Origin: Fratercula arctica | Taxonomy: Eukaryota; Chordata; Aves; Charadriiformes; Alcidae | Length of the DNA stretch: 64,000 bases | NCBI GenBank assembly: GCA_947846985.1 | Contig: CANTUZ010000026.1 | Location: 51,442,730-51,506,729, forward strand | Direction: 5' to 3' | In this document: piece by piece, positions 13,101 through 24,949 of the stretch | How the letters are laid out: every line of letters starts with the position of its first letter | Position numbering within the stretch: the stretch's first letter is position 1 | Notes under the pieces: model-generated | What the model saw: the letters and a program-made list of their open reading frames with translations, nothing else | Database searches by the model: none | What the model was told of the DNA's origin: nothing | Translations under genes and position numbers: made by a program

Positions 13101-15043
13101 CATTAGTCCCCTCAAATTCTGTTTCTTCTCTGGGCCTACTGTAAGAGCAGGCCCTGTCTTGTACCATTTTCCAAATATTTTTTTCCTATTTCTGCTTAAG
13201 CCTTTTGTGTCAGAAAAAGATCTATGACTTCTTTTAGTCTCTCCTGTACTCCCTTTTTTTAATTTCCTTGTATTATGAACCAACTTGTAAACTAAATAGA
13301 GCTCTCAGGTGTTCAATAGTTGTTCTAATTAGCCCTCATGGGTGCCTCCCTGCATTATTACAAGACATGTAACATGTAACATGAATGTTGTTGAATTACC
13401 TTTTTGGTTGGAGTTTCCTCATCCTGGAAAATTGCCTCCTGGTCCATCAGGAGCAGGAACTCACAACTGTTGCTGAATCTGCCTCTCACACAGAAAGGAA
13501 GAGCATAATTCTTCAGGTCCTTAGTAGTGAACATTTTGCTCTTTGAAATATGAAAATTTGACATTGTAAACTGTTGTGAAGCAAAGCCAGTAAGAAATTT
13601 CATATGAATTTTTAATATTACAAAATATCAGATAGTGATACTTGATGGGGTGAGGAGGAGATGGAGAAATAAAGTATTTTTGTGTATGCTGAATAAAGGT
13701 CCAAGGAGTTTAAAGTTTTCTGTGAACTAACACATAAAACTTTATGAAAACACTTGCTTTCCCTCATGTTTTCTGTGATACAGTATGGAAGTAATCTAAG
13801 TATGATAACCTGTGGTTATTGGTCTTAGTATACCAAATACAATCACCACAGGTCTAAATAACCTTTATTAATCATTTCAACATTAGAAAAATAACACAAA
13901 AGAAAGGAAAATTTACTTTGTGAAAATAATGCTTTCGAAACACTGAGCTTAGTACTTGCTTAAATAGTCGTAGAAATCAAAATGCAGACACATGAACATA
14001 GCTGAAACTTACCCATTGTCCTTTCCCTCAGCTGCAGCATTGGGTGAAAAATTGAACATAATCAGCCTGCTCTTAAGGAGTTGCTCAAGTAGCCCAATGC
14101 TTTGACTGTGGAAAAATAGGGATAAAGTTTACGTGCCCAAATGTACTTCCACAGTTGCAGATAAAATGGAAGTCTGTGTAACTAATAATTTCCAGCCATG
14201 ATCACAGTTATGACATGCACTTATGGAGGTGCCGTATTCCCAGGTAATTTACAGCTAGGTCTCGGTCACTTCCTAGAAAAGCCCACCAGTTTCATGCATG
14301 TGTACTGCAAATCACCACACATAGGGTATTTGCAGCTTCACAGTGGAGATAAATCCTGCTCTGCTTCCATACATCTGGAAGAGCTTCTTCAGGATAATTT
14401 TAAGCTTATAGATAACAATTTAGATCTTCTATTTCATAAGTAAGACAAAATACACTTCCTGTCATCCATATTCTGTAGGATGTGAATGAAAAAGTGCCTT
14501 CACTGTCTTACATGATCTTCCTTTGGGAGCCGCTCTGAGCAAATTCTTCTGGATTCAGTCAGCATACAACACAAGGGACAGCAATGCCTGTCAGCCTGCA
14601 TCCCCTCTACTTGCCCAAGAAACAGGCTCACCTCCATTTTTATTCCAGGGCCAGGAGAACTAGGCAAAGTGAGAAAAACATTGCAGAGGGATAATTTGAA
14701 ATTAGAGGCTGAAGGAAGATCTTGCTCTTGCAATCAGCTCTTGCCTTTTATCTCTTTCCTCCCTTCCCTTTTTCCTCACTCCTGTGCCTGAAGTTCCATA
14801 CCAGTGCTCATCCAGTACAGCACAGTGGACCACATCTCTCTTACTGCCTTGTTGCCAGCTAACACATGTCTTTGTGGCAAAAACAGTCAGGAGGAAAAGC
14901 ACTTTCCCCAACCCCTGCACTGCGCCCTTCACCAGCAATAGCTTACTGTTCCATATTGGTGTAACCTTTGCAGCTTGATAAAAACTGTAGGTCTACAGGA
15001 GTGGAGGACTGGGGAACCTCCATTCATACTCATGTTGGCTGAG
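4111..15043. other. Intergenic 5' flank, no gene recognised
   Basis: Mostly AT-rich single-copy-looking sequence. It holds homopolymer tracts (A20 at 4346-4365; T-runs near 5,685 and 8,795) and a TC dinucleotide tract at about 8,088-8,102. Two modest open frames stand out slightly, at 7497-7917 (overlapping frames of about 80-140 codons) and 8056-8475 (about 139 codons from ATG); neither shows a domain I recognise. A more GC-rich stretch at about 10,010-10,215 is also unassigned. No tRNA, rRNA or clear transposon was seen. Confidence 0.45.
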
Positions 15044-15048
15044 GGTAT

Positions 15049-15625
15049 TGTGGTTTAATCCGGTAAGCAGTTCAGCCCCACGCAGCCACTCACTCAATTT
15101 CCCCCCAGTGGGGTGACGGAGAGAATCAGAAGGGTAAAAGTGAGGAAACTCATAGGTTAAGATAAAGACAGTTTAATAGGTAAATGTGCAAGCTAAGCAG
15201 AATAAAGAATTCATTCACTGCTTCCCATCGGCAGGCAGGTGTTCAGCCCTCTCCAGGAAAGCAGGGCTCCATCATACCTAATGGTTACTGGGAAAACAAA
15301 TGTCATAATCCTGAATGTATCCCCTTCCTCCTTCTTCCCCTTAGTTTTATTGCTGAGCATGCCACTATATGGTCTGGGGTATCCCTTTGGTCAGTTGAGG
15401 TCAGCTGTCCCTGCTGTGTCCTCTCCCAGCTCCTTGTGCACCCCCAGCCTGCTCTCTAGAGGGGTGGATTGAGAAGCTGAAAAGGCCCTGATGCTGTGGA
15501 GGCACTGCTCAGCAGTAACTAAAACATCCCTGAGTTACCAACACTGTTTTAGCCACAAATCCAAAACACAGCCCCATACAAGGTACTATGAAGAAATTTA
15601 CCCTATTCCGGCCAAAACTGGTACA
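15049..15625 (-). mobile_element. Solo LTR of an avian ERV (antisense to FBXL17)
   Basis: The 577-base block begins TGTGGTTTAA and ends TGGTACA on the plus strand, the reverse complement of a TG...CA retroviral LTR. It matches region by region the LTRs at about 18,939 (same strand) and 32,744 (opposite strand). Shared segments include GTTTAATAGGTAAA, the CTGAGCAT block and CAGTTGAGGTCAGCTGTCC. The flanks GGTAT (15044-15048) and GGTAC (15626-15630) form a 5-base near-perfect target-site duplication, as expected for ERV-L/ERV1-like integration. No internal sequence accompanies it, so it arose by LTR-LTR recombination. Confidence 0.88.
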
Positions 15626-15630
15626 GGTAC

Positions 15631-18600
15631 CGAAGGTAGGTCTGTGCTAGGTCTTATTGTTGTGTAATTTATTGCAGGCTTTGTGGCTTACCTACAGACT
15701 ATACATATATTTTCCTGTCTTTAATGGCACATACCCTTCAAAATTTGTATTTCAGTCATGACTGCGGTTCTGTAAGGTTTCTATAGCGCTCTATAGAAAC
15801 AGAAAGAGAACAAGGAAGAAAGAAGTGAGGCTACTGAGTAGACATCCAGATAACATGGACAAGGTCACCTCTCTGCAAAGGATCTTCTGCCTCTTTCATT
15901 GGCTTCTGATAATTCTTCTGGGACCTTGACTCATGTATTCCAGGGCTGGCTATTTATATTAGACAGTATTAATATCTGCTGCTCCTGAGTTTCTTCCTCT
16001 CACCCAAGAAGGATTTTATATGACATTCAGCCAAAGAATTAATCCAAAACTCAGTGGTTTTTTTCAGGTAGGACAACAAGTAACAACAACAATACTGAGT
16101 GTTGGTGACCAAATGGCACACAATGGCATCTAGCAATCCAAAGCAAATATGCAGCTTCCACTTATATACAACTTGTCAGTAGCTTGCATCTCCCTCTTAG
16201 ATACAGTTTTCTATCATCCAATTATCTAATTAATATTTTCTTTTTTCATGAAGCAGGCACTCAGACTTCAGTCCTTTACTTCAGTTCCATGTGATCAACT
16301 CATGTTGTATATCTTAAATTCTTTATTTTCATAGCTGATCTGCCCATCCTCATTGTATCAATATCATATATGTAGTGTGTACACCTCATTAATGCTTCAA
16401 ATGTACACATCTTGCTTGTTTAGTCTGTTACCTAACTGCTTTCCAATCATCGGTGCAAGCATTCCAACACATCAGTTGCATAGCCACAATAATTAGATTT
16501 CCTGTTTTTCAGGTTTTTTCAGTGTTGTTTTGGCTTTTGCTGAGATAAAAGCGATTGCAAAGCAGTTAACACACTAGAGGCAAAAGAAGAAAGCTATGTT
16601 GATCCCAGAACTTCTCAAACTAAGTTGCAGATCTGATACAAACTAGCTATAAAGGCATGAAATTGGGTTCTTAATTGACCATGAATAAGTTTAATCTGAT
16701 ATCCAATCATGAAAAGTGTGAGATTGTAGTATAGCTTTTTCATGGGCGTGGTCAGAGCAAGAAACATAATTAGCTTTAAAATGGAGACTGGTAAATGTAG
16801 TCAACAGGATTGTGCAATGTAACTACCCATGATTGCATTGACTCTGGAGGTGTCTCACAGACCTATATTTTTACATAGATTCTGAAAAGATGAAATTTGA
16901 TTAAATATATGCATGTGATCAGAAAACAGGACATAGTTTTTAATCTGTCATGTTAACACTGGATATCTCAGAACGTAGATATTAAGTCATTATTCATTTT
17001 ACACAGAGACCACCTGTTTATCAGGCGTTACATCTTGCTGTTCTCAGATCAGCAAATGTTCAGATGAGCATTTGTAGGATGAGTTACTACTTTCACATTA
17101 CAAACTTTCCACTGTATCATACCATAGATTTCAAGCTCTTCAGAATCTGAAGTGCACATAAAGTGCCTGGGAAAATGAGGCTTATATCTCTCTTGAGTTT
17201 TCTATGAGCACACTTCCAAGCAGATACCATAACTTACTGCCTTGATAAAAATATTGCAAGTTCTCCACACTATAATTGCCATATACACAAACTTTGATGA
17301 GAAAGTTACAACAGATTGTTGGAAAAATATCAATAAAAACCAAAATATACCAATAAGGAAAAACTTCAGGTCTCTACTTTGTATTTACTTTTATGCTGTT
17401 TCTAAACCCAAGGTGCTGGGGTTTAGCAATTCTGCTACTTCCTTCCATCTATTCCTTAATCATGCTCCTAACACACCATTTAAAAGCAAATCCATGCTTT
17501 CAGAACCTGTTCTCTTGAATTGGTATTTTTATGAACTGTTGGTGGGATCAACCAGCAACAAGCTATGGCAATATTGCCAAAAATTTCTCATAGACACAGT
17601 TTCCTGAAGGTCAGTCCTGAAACCCAGATGAACGTGCACTTACTGGTATCAGGACCAGACACAATATGATAACTAATTTTTGAATTTTTATTTCTTGTGT
17701 TCTTTTGCAGCTCAAAAATTAAATGCCGTCCTACTCTTGGGTCACCACCCTGTGTGGCCTATTTAAATATGCACAGAGATAACATTGAAAAATGCCACAA
17801 TCTATTACTATATATGTAATAAACCTTTAATATCATAAATTTAGGAGATTTTACTGCTTAATTTCTAGATCGTGTTAGTTGTAACTTTCAGGCTTCCAAC
17901 ATTACTGGTTTTATGACTTCTAATTTCATGAAATAGAAGCAGTGATAATGAAGAAATGAAGTGTTAGTTATAGCTTCGTTCTGATGTTAATGCGATGAAG
18001 ATTTCACAGCTGTTAAAGATCACGTAATATTTCATCCTGCTTCTACAGCAAGCAGTTACCATGCTTCCCTTGCATGAAGCAATAGTGACATCCAGTGTCA
18101 AAACCCTTGCACTGATCAGAAGCACCATACACTTCTCTATGTTTCTCACTTAACCATTCAACATCATCATTTAAAATTTGTTCAGCTCTTGTTGACTACC
18201 AGAAAAAGAAGAGTCTACCATCTTGAAAAGTGGTCTAAAGCCTCCCTGTATATATGCATGTTTGTATTTTAAGTCTTGCCTAGATTATTGAAAACAAACT
18301 AAAGCTTATTTATTGTACTGACACCATTCTCCTTTTGAGATGAGATCTTGATCGCATTGAATTTGTTTTGCAGTTCAGAAATTTTAGTGGATGGTGTCTT
18401 GAGAGAAATGGGTTTCAACTTCAGATGGAAGAGTGAAAGCAATGGAAAGAATCTGGCATTCTCCAGCTGCCTACAGATACTATAAATCCCCGGGGAACTC
18501 TGAAGACCTACTTAATTGAAACAGCTAGTTGACTAGACCGAGATACGTATCTTTAAGTAACAAAGATACTCCAAAAGAATGCTGTTAATTAGGATGTGGG

Positions 18601-18933
18601 TAAAGGTTACATTTCGTCACAGCTAGTGAGTCCCTGTCCTGCCCTGCCTGCCCCATGGGGACTCCCTGTGGCCTCTGATGCCCTGGCCTCCATGGCATCT
18701 TTACAGCATCATTGGCTTGTAACTTGCCTACTTACTGTGTTCACAAATTTCACCACATGGGGCAACTTCAGAAATATTATAATTTCTGATACACATTATG
18801 TCTGCTAAGTCTTTTGTGACAGTGGCCCAGCTGTACAAAATATTCCATTCTCAGGTAACAGTGGCATAAAACCACTGAGAGGAACAATCTACTTAGAGGG
18901 GAAGTAAACATACTGAATGTATTTACGGTAAAC
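15631..18933. other. Intergenic, no gene recognised
   Basis: AT-rich sequence without recognisable repeats. A 121-codon open frame at 17242-17607 lacks any known motif and is probably chance. Confidence 0.45.
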
Positions 18934-18938
18934 ACGGT

Positions 18939-19555
18939 TGTTGTGGTTCTACCCTGGCCGGCAACTATGCACCACACAGGCCCTCACTCTCTCCCCTCCT
19001 CCCCCTCCCACCCCAGTGGGACAGGGAAAGAATTGGAAGGGTAGAAGTGAGAAACAACCTCATGGGTTGAGATAGCAACAGTTTAATAATAAAAAAGAAA
19101 TAATAACTATAGCAATAATAGTAGTAGTAGTAATAATAATAATAATAATAATAGTAATAATAAATTTGTAAGGAAAAGCGGGGAAGGGGGACAAAGAGAG
19201 AGGAAAATAGTACCCAAGAAAGAAAAGTGATACCAGCCAGTCCCTGAGCAGCAGCCCCCCCCCCAACCTTCCCCCTGGTTTTATGGCTGAGCATGATGTC
19301 CTACGGTCTGGAATAACCCTTTGGTGAGCTGGGGTCAGCTGTCCCAGCTGTGTCCCCTCCCACCTTCTTGTGCACCCCCAGCTCATTGGTTGGGGCAGCC
19401 TGAGAAGCAGAAAAGGCCCTGAGTCTGTGTAAGCACTGCTCAGCATGAACAAAAACATCCGTGTGTTACCCACTATTTTCAGCACAAATGAAAAACACAG
19501 CCCCATATAAGCTACTATGAAGAAATTTAACTCTGTCCCAACTGAAACCAGCACA
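18939..19555 (-). mobile_element. Solo LTR of an avian ERV, with internal (AAT/AGT)n tract (antisense to FBXL17)
   Basis: About 617 bases run from TGTTGTGGTT to CCAGCACA and share most of their length with the LTR at 15,049. Minus-strand reading gives the TG...CA orientation. The candidate flanks ACGGT (18934-18938) and ACAGC (19556-19560) agree at only three of five bases, so the exact ends are uncertain. It carries a trinucleotide tract where related LTRs are merely T-rich. The antisense 196-codon frame with a poly-isoleucine/tyrosine run at this place comes from that tract and is not a gene. Confidence 0.85.
19111..19163 (+). repeat. (AAT/AGT)n trinucleotide repeat inside LTR
   Basis: Interrupted AAT and AGT units occupy about 53 bases within the antisense LTR. 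The same place in other copies (about 33,130 and 38,940) has short ATT runs, so the tract grew from the LTR itself. Confidence 0.9.
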
Positions 19556-19560
19556 ACAGC

Positions 19561-21413
19561 GAAACAAATAGGATTTTGCAAAGAAAGCACATGGCTTTCT
19601 CTATACAAGAGAATACTCATTGGTAAAAAACCCATCTGCTGAGACTCCATCCATTACATGGGGGCATTCAGCTGTCTAAACAGGGGATGCCACAGAGCAG
19701 CTGGTGCCCCCACAGGCCATAGCTGTGACCCCTGTCACATACCCCATTCCTTTGCGGGCAGCTCTGTCACCCGGCACATCTAAGAAAGCGCTACAACTAT
19801 TCGTAGGCAGTTGAATCCACCCTCTGAGACTTCATCCAGGCGACCTTTTCAATATCAGATGACCAAAATACATGATTCTACATATAAATGACAGAATTGG
19901 CTAAATCCTGATCCTGACAACGTTGGTGAGATTAATTCAGTAAATTAAAATAGCAATATAACAGATGTGCAGAGGAGGCAGTAAAAATAAGCAACAGCAG
20001 TAGAAATTAGAAACTACTTATTACTTAAAAAATTTGGTAAGGGAGGTTGAAATCATTAGCAGAAATCCCTGGTTTGTATGGCTTAAAAAAGTAAGATGAT
20101 GATAACGTGTTACTGTCATAATCAAAAGCCACTCTACCAACTGAATTGCTGATGGTTTTCAATCTGACATCTTCTAGGGCAGAAACCTACTACCATATAT
20201 AATTTATAGGTTTTAACATTTCCAAAGAGATTGCTCTAAAGAGGAATTCTGAGGGATCCAGAAAATTGAAAGACGTTAAAAACAAGAATTGGTCTTTCCA
20301 CAGATAAAGCAAATAGGTTTGTCTTAATGTAACACTATAGAAAAAAACCACATTAAATACAAAATTTTACTAAATTCTGTACTGGAAAAAGAAGTAATTG
20401 ATAATTCTTATGATATCTTTTTGTGACTGTTCTGCCATCATTTGTCATCATGTCACAAATCTTTGTGATATCTATAATCTTATTGACAGTGAATTTATGT
20501 TTTACCCCTGTTGTGGATTGACCCCAACCAGCAATCATTCTTAACCACTGCAATAAATATTTTAGGTAGTACTTTTAAAATGTTAGATTATTTTACTAGC
20601 TGAACTAGCTTGGAAAAGCTCAAGCCTAATGCATCTACTATCAACAGAATTTACAACAGATTAATTAAACAACTAGTTATTTCTGATGGGATAACCTGCC
20701 TCTTTTTTGAATACCCTCAATGTTCTTTCAGTCTCCTACAAGTTCTGCTTGTTCTGTCTGGCTTTTAGACAGCGGGCTTGGGGATGGAAAAGCTTTCAAG
20801 AAAACTATAAATGTCCCTCCCCCAACTCCTCCTATTCAAAGTCGTCAGAAGGCTGAGTAAGAAAACCATCCTTGGTGATGAACAGTCTCAGAAGTAGTGT
20901 GTCATTTTCAGCTGAGATGAACATGTTATATTTGCTTTGAATTTTCAAATAGATTATCCATACACTGGGTAATTAGCATACATATTCAAGCATGCACCTG
21001 GGAATTTTTACTTTTCCTATTCAAATACAGTGTCTAGTTAATAATGTACTTTTCATGCATTTTACCTGACATACTTATACTGTGCTGTGTTTTTTAAGAG
21101 AACACAAACAAATCATCATGCAAATATTCTTTCATGCACCCATAATGAAATTCTCTAATTTTCTATGCCAGATCTACACTTAAGTTTGGCATGCAAGAAG
21201 GGAATTGGGGTGGGAGGGTGGGGAATGCTCTTTCCTTACTTATTAACCAGAAAAAAATGAACTAGCAGAAAGGAATTGCTGGTATAACTCCACTACAAAT
21301 GGAACATAACCAGTCAACAACTTTCACAGGTAAATTCAGATTTGCAATGTCTACAAACAAGCTACGAACACAGTCTCAGTTCCTAAACAGCACTCACAAC
21401 TGAGAAGACACAA
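19561..21413. other. Intergenic, no gene recognised
   Basis: AT-rich sequence. A piece of about 35 bases at 20,513-20,548 resembles the end of the LTRs nearby but is too short to call. Otherwise I see nothing definable. Confidence 0.4.
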
Positions 21414-22500
21414 AATCATAGAATCATAGAATCATTTTGATTGCAAAAGACCCTTAAGATCATTGAGTCCAACCATTAACCTAGCACTACCAAGTCCACC
21501 ACTAAACCACGTCCCTAAGCACCACATCTACACATCTTCTAAATATCTCCAGGGATGGTGATTCCACCACTTCCCTGGGCAGCCTGTTCCAACACTTGAT
21601 AACCCTTTTGGTAAAGGATTTTTTCCCAATATCCAATCTAAACCTCCTCTGGCACAACTTGAGCCTGTTTCCTCTTGTCCTATTCCTTGTTACTTGGGAG
21701 AAGAGACCGACCCCCACCTCTCTACAGCCTCCTTTCAGGTAGTTGTAGAGAACGATAAGGTCTCCCCTCAGCCTCCTTTTCTCCAGGCTAAACAATCCCA
21801 GCTTCCTCAGTCGCTCCTCATAAGACTTATTCTCCAAACCCCTCACCAGCTTTGTGGCCCTTCTCTGGACATGCTCCAGCACCTCAGTGTCTTTTTTTGT
21901 AGTGAGGGGCCCAAAACTGAACACAGTACTTGAGATGGGGCCTCACCAGTGCGGAGGACAGGAGGATGATCACTTCCGTAGTCCTATTCACCACACTGTT
22001 CTTGATACAGGCCAGGATGCTGTTGGCCTTCTTGGCCACCTGTGCACACCGCTGGCTCATATTCAGCTGGCTGTCGACCAACACCCCAGCTTCTTTTCCA
22101 CCAGGCAGGTCTCCAGCCACTCTTTCCCAAGCTTGTAATACTGCGTGGGGCTGTTGTGACCCAGGTGCAGGACCCGGCACTTGGCCTTGTTGAATCTCAT
22201 ACAACCAGCCTCAGCCCATCGGTCCGGCCTGACCACCGCCCTCTGTAAAGCCTTCCTACCTACAGCAGATCCACGCTCCTGCCCAGCTTGGTGTCATCTG
22301 CAAACTTACTGAGGGTGCATCCAATCTCCTCATCCAGGTCACTGATAAAGACATTAAACAGAACTGGCCCCAATACTGAGCCCTGGGGAACACCACTTGT
22401 GACCAGACACCAACTGATTTTAACTCCATTCACCACCCCTCTTTGGGCCTGGCCATCCGGACTTTATTTTATCCAGCAAAGCGCATGCCTGTCCAAGCCA
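21414..22500 (-). mobile_element. CR1 LINE, 5'-truncated, minus strand
   Basis: Read on the minus strand, this is the 3' half of a CR1 element. The FADD reverse-transcriptase motif lies at about 22283-22294. It is followed by open blocks (21884-22204 and 21502-21924) carrying the [17 protein letters not shown] segment and the C-terminal [12 protein letters not shown] segment, then a 3' UTR and an octamer tail (repeated CATAGAAT on the plus strand) at 21414-21434. Several frameshifts and small deletions separate the blocks. It is relatively well preserved compared with the copy at 2,249, so probably younger. The 5' break is approximate. Confidence 0.93.
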
Positions 22501-24479
22501 GAGAATTGAAAACTCTATCATTGCTATGCCCAAGACAGCCTCCAACCATCACAACACTCACAGGTTCTTCTCTGTTCACCAAAATATAAACCTTAAGATT
22601 ATTTTTCTCTAAACTTTATTGTCTCAGTTTCTCACTCCTGCTCCATGGACAGTTAAAATTCATTTCTCGTATCTCGTGCCGGAGCAGACAAACAACATGT
22701 GCTACACTGACTCCGCAGAAGTGGTTCTGAAAATGTTTATGGCTCTAATATCTGCCAATACAACTGCCAGCGGAACAGCTCCACTGTCATCTTTAGGGCC
22801 AAAATCTTGTTACTGGATAAGTGACAGTGCATAGAATGAGTAGCACATGAAAACTGACCATTTATGACCTTAGTTTTCTTTCATTCTTTTATTCTGCAAT
22901 CTTTATAGCAACAAAAAAAACCCTCAGGAACAGTGTCCCAAAGACAAAATTAAAGGATTGAGCTGTAGTTATCAGGAGAAAAATGACAAGAATTAGGTAG
23001 GAAAATTATCTGAAGGTGAAATTGCTTCGGAAAGACAGATGAGATGAGATGTGTTCTTGTCTACGTTCTGTGCAAGTCAACTTATTTCAAAAGGAGGTAG
23101 CAGAGATGGATCATGTCAAGGTAAATATTAGAGGAATGGGAAGAATTCCATGATATGTATGTGTATGCATGGTGTGTATACATCTCAAAATAACGGGGCA
23201 ATATACATCAGACATGAAAGTCTGATATATATTGACATGCAGAAGTCAGGCACCCTTGCCAGCATTTCTGCAGGAAAAACTAGTATGTGATGATATAAGT
23301 AAAAACCATGCCACAATGACTATTCAGAAGCTGCACAGCCAGATTTAAAAATTATATTTATTTTGAATATTTGACATTGCAAACATTTATTCTGAATGCC
23401 ATTTGGCTTGAAGGCTTGACTTGGACTTCCATCTTCTCTTGATGCTGTCTTTGTTTGTTCTTATTGAAATATACATTTCAAAGCTGAGGGAGGAAAAGAC
23501 CTTGCCAAATTTTTGCCAAAATATGCTGTTTATATTGATGGGTCTCAGTGACTTATAAATTCAGATAAAATATCCTATTGCTCTACTTTTACCCAATGGT
23601 AGATTTAGTATTTTTCTCATAGGAAACATTTTTACTAAGCTGTTGAAGACTAATAATAATACAAGTAACAAACAAAAATAATAGCGTCACAGGTATTTTA
23701 ATCCTAATATAACTTGTTCCTGGGAAAAAAGCAAAAAGATCTGCTTCACAGTATGTAATACTGTGAATTTCTTCTGCTGCTCTTTGTTATTTAATAGTGG
23801 TACTGCACCATATATACTCTAGCTATAACTTGCCTTCTCCCTTCTGAAACACCTTTTACTAAAGGCAACATTCAATATGTATTTAAACCTATATATCTAA
23901 GTCAATTTACATCAATAATGTAGAACTGAGTGCTGAAACGTGCGAACGAATTTTGCTAGGCATTGAGGGTAGTCCTAATTAAAGCATTACGGCCCATTTT
24001 TGCCAAGATTTATACACTCTGGGCACCTGCAGGGAGGTACAACACGCTGTGTTTGGAGGCAAGCATCCTCAGGAGCCGGGCGTACAGGGACGGAGGCCCT
24101 GATTCTGGCTGAACAATGTTTTAAAACAGCAGAAAACAGGTACTTGCCAGAGCACACTGGTGGGAAGAAGGCGTTGATGGAGAAAAGTTGGTGTGGGTCT
24201 CAAAGCTTGTGCCACCCTCTCGCTCCCAAATCCCAGCCGCAGTCCTGCACGGATGTGCACCTCAGGCACCAGTAGGCAGGAGCCCTTTCACCCTTCCCTA
24301 CAAACTGTGGCCAAAAAAGCCTTTATTTCAGGTATTCAAAAATACGTTAAGTATTCTGTACATATTGTATACATATAATAATACACAAACATGTGTATGA
24401 TATGCTTAGATACTGACTCCATACAGTATTTATACCCACAGTCCATTTAAACAATGCCATGTACGCTGCACGCAGTGGG
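22501..24479. other. Proximal 5' flank of FBXL17, no gene recognised
   Basis: AT-rich sequence up to the edge of the CpG island. GC content rises somewhat at 24,000-24,300, with short unassigned open frames. No divergent gene start was recognised. Confidence 0.45.
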
Positions 24480-24504
24480 TATGCACACCCACACCCGTGT
24501 GCGT

Positions 24505-24568
24505 GGGGTGTGTAGGCGAGTGGGGGGGTTGTGTGTGTGGGGGGGTTGTAGGTGGGATGGGGCAGGGG
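24505..24568 (+). promoter_or_regulatory. G-run cluster (possible G-quadruplex) at the promoter-side edge of the CpG island
   Basis: Six runs of 3-7 guanines occur within 64 bases (24505-24508, 24522-24528, 24539-24545, 24554-24556, 24559-24562, 24565-24568), separated by GT-rich spacers. This fits the usual G-quadruplex pattern with several alternative foldings. It lies about 380-450 bases upstream of the FBXL17 ATG on the coding strand. The regulatory role is inferred from position only. Confidence 0.45.
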
Positions 24569-24880
24569 CGGCCCATCCACTCCCCCGCCCCGCGGAGCCG
24601 CCACCGACTCCCTGACGGGCGGCTACGAGGAGAGGCCGCCGGGCCCGCCTCTGCCGCCAGGCCCCTCAAGGCCGCTCGCCGCCGCCTCACAGCCCGGCCG
24701 CTGGCGGCAGCACCGTGGGGCGGCGGCCCGGCGGCGCAGCACCGCCCCTTCGCCTCCCCCGAGGGAGGCCAGGGCGGCGGTAGCGGAAGCTTCTCCCTCC
24801 CGGCGCCGCGTCCCGGAACCAGCCCCGCCGCCGCCTCCTGTCCTGTGCCGGGCCCGCCGGCGGCCGCCCCCGCCGACAGC

Positions 24881-24913
24881 ATGACAGCGCCCGCCGCCGC
24901 CTCCCGCAGGTGA
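24881..24913 (+). CDS. Short upstream ORF in the FBXL17 5' leader (10 codons)
   Basis: An ATG at 24881 opens a 10-codon frame (MTAPAAASRR) that ends at TGA 24911-24913, 36 bases before the FBXL17 ATG. It has A at position -3, a better start context than the main ATG (T at -3, G at +4). It is in the same frame as FBXL17, so the two ORFs are parted only by the TGA and 12 codons. If the leader includes this ATG, it would be expected to lower or condition FBXL17 translation. Whether transcription starts upstream of it is unknown, and the peptide need not have a function. Confidence 0.4.
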   Translation: MTAPAAASRR

Positions 24914-24949
24914 CATCCCGTGGGCCCTTCCGCCTCTGCCGCCTCCTAT

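Noticed and set aside
19060..19650. 196-codon minus-strand frame with poly-isoleucine/tyrosine run
   Set aside because: It is an artefact of the trinucleotide repeat inside the antisense LTR.
20513..20548. LTR-end-like 35-base piece
   Set aside because: It resembles the antisense LTR terminus (TGTTGTGGATTGACCCC) but is too short to separate from chance.
24497..24913. 138-codon plus-strand frame running into the FBXL17 5' leader
   Set aside because: It starts upstream in GC-rich DNA, ends at the TGA at 24911, and has no recognisable content apart from the short uORF at its end. I report only the uORF.
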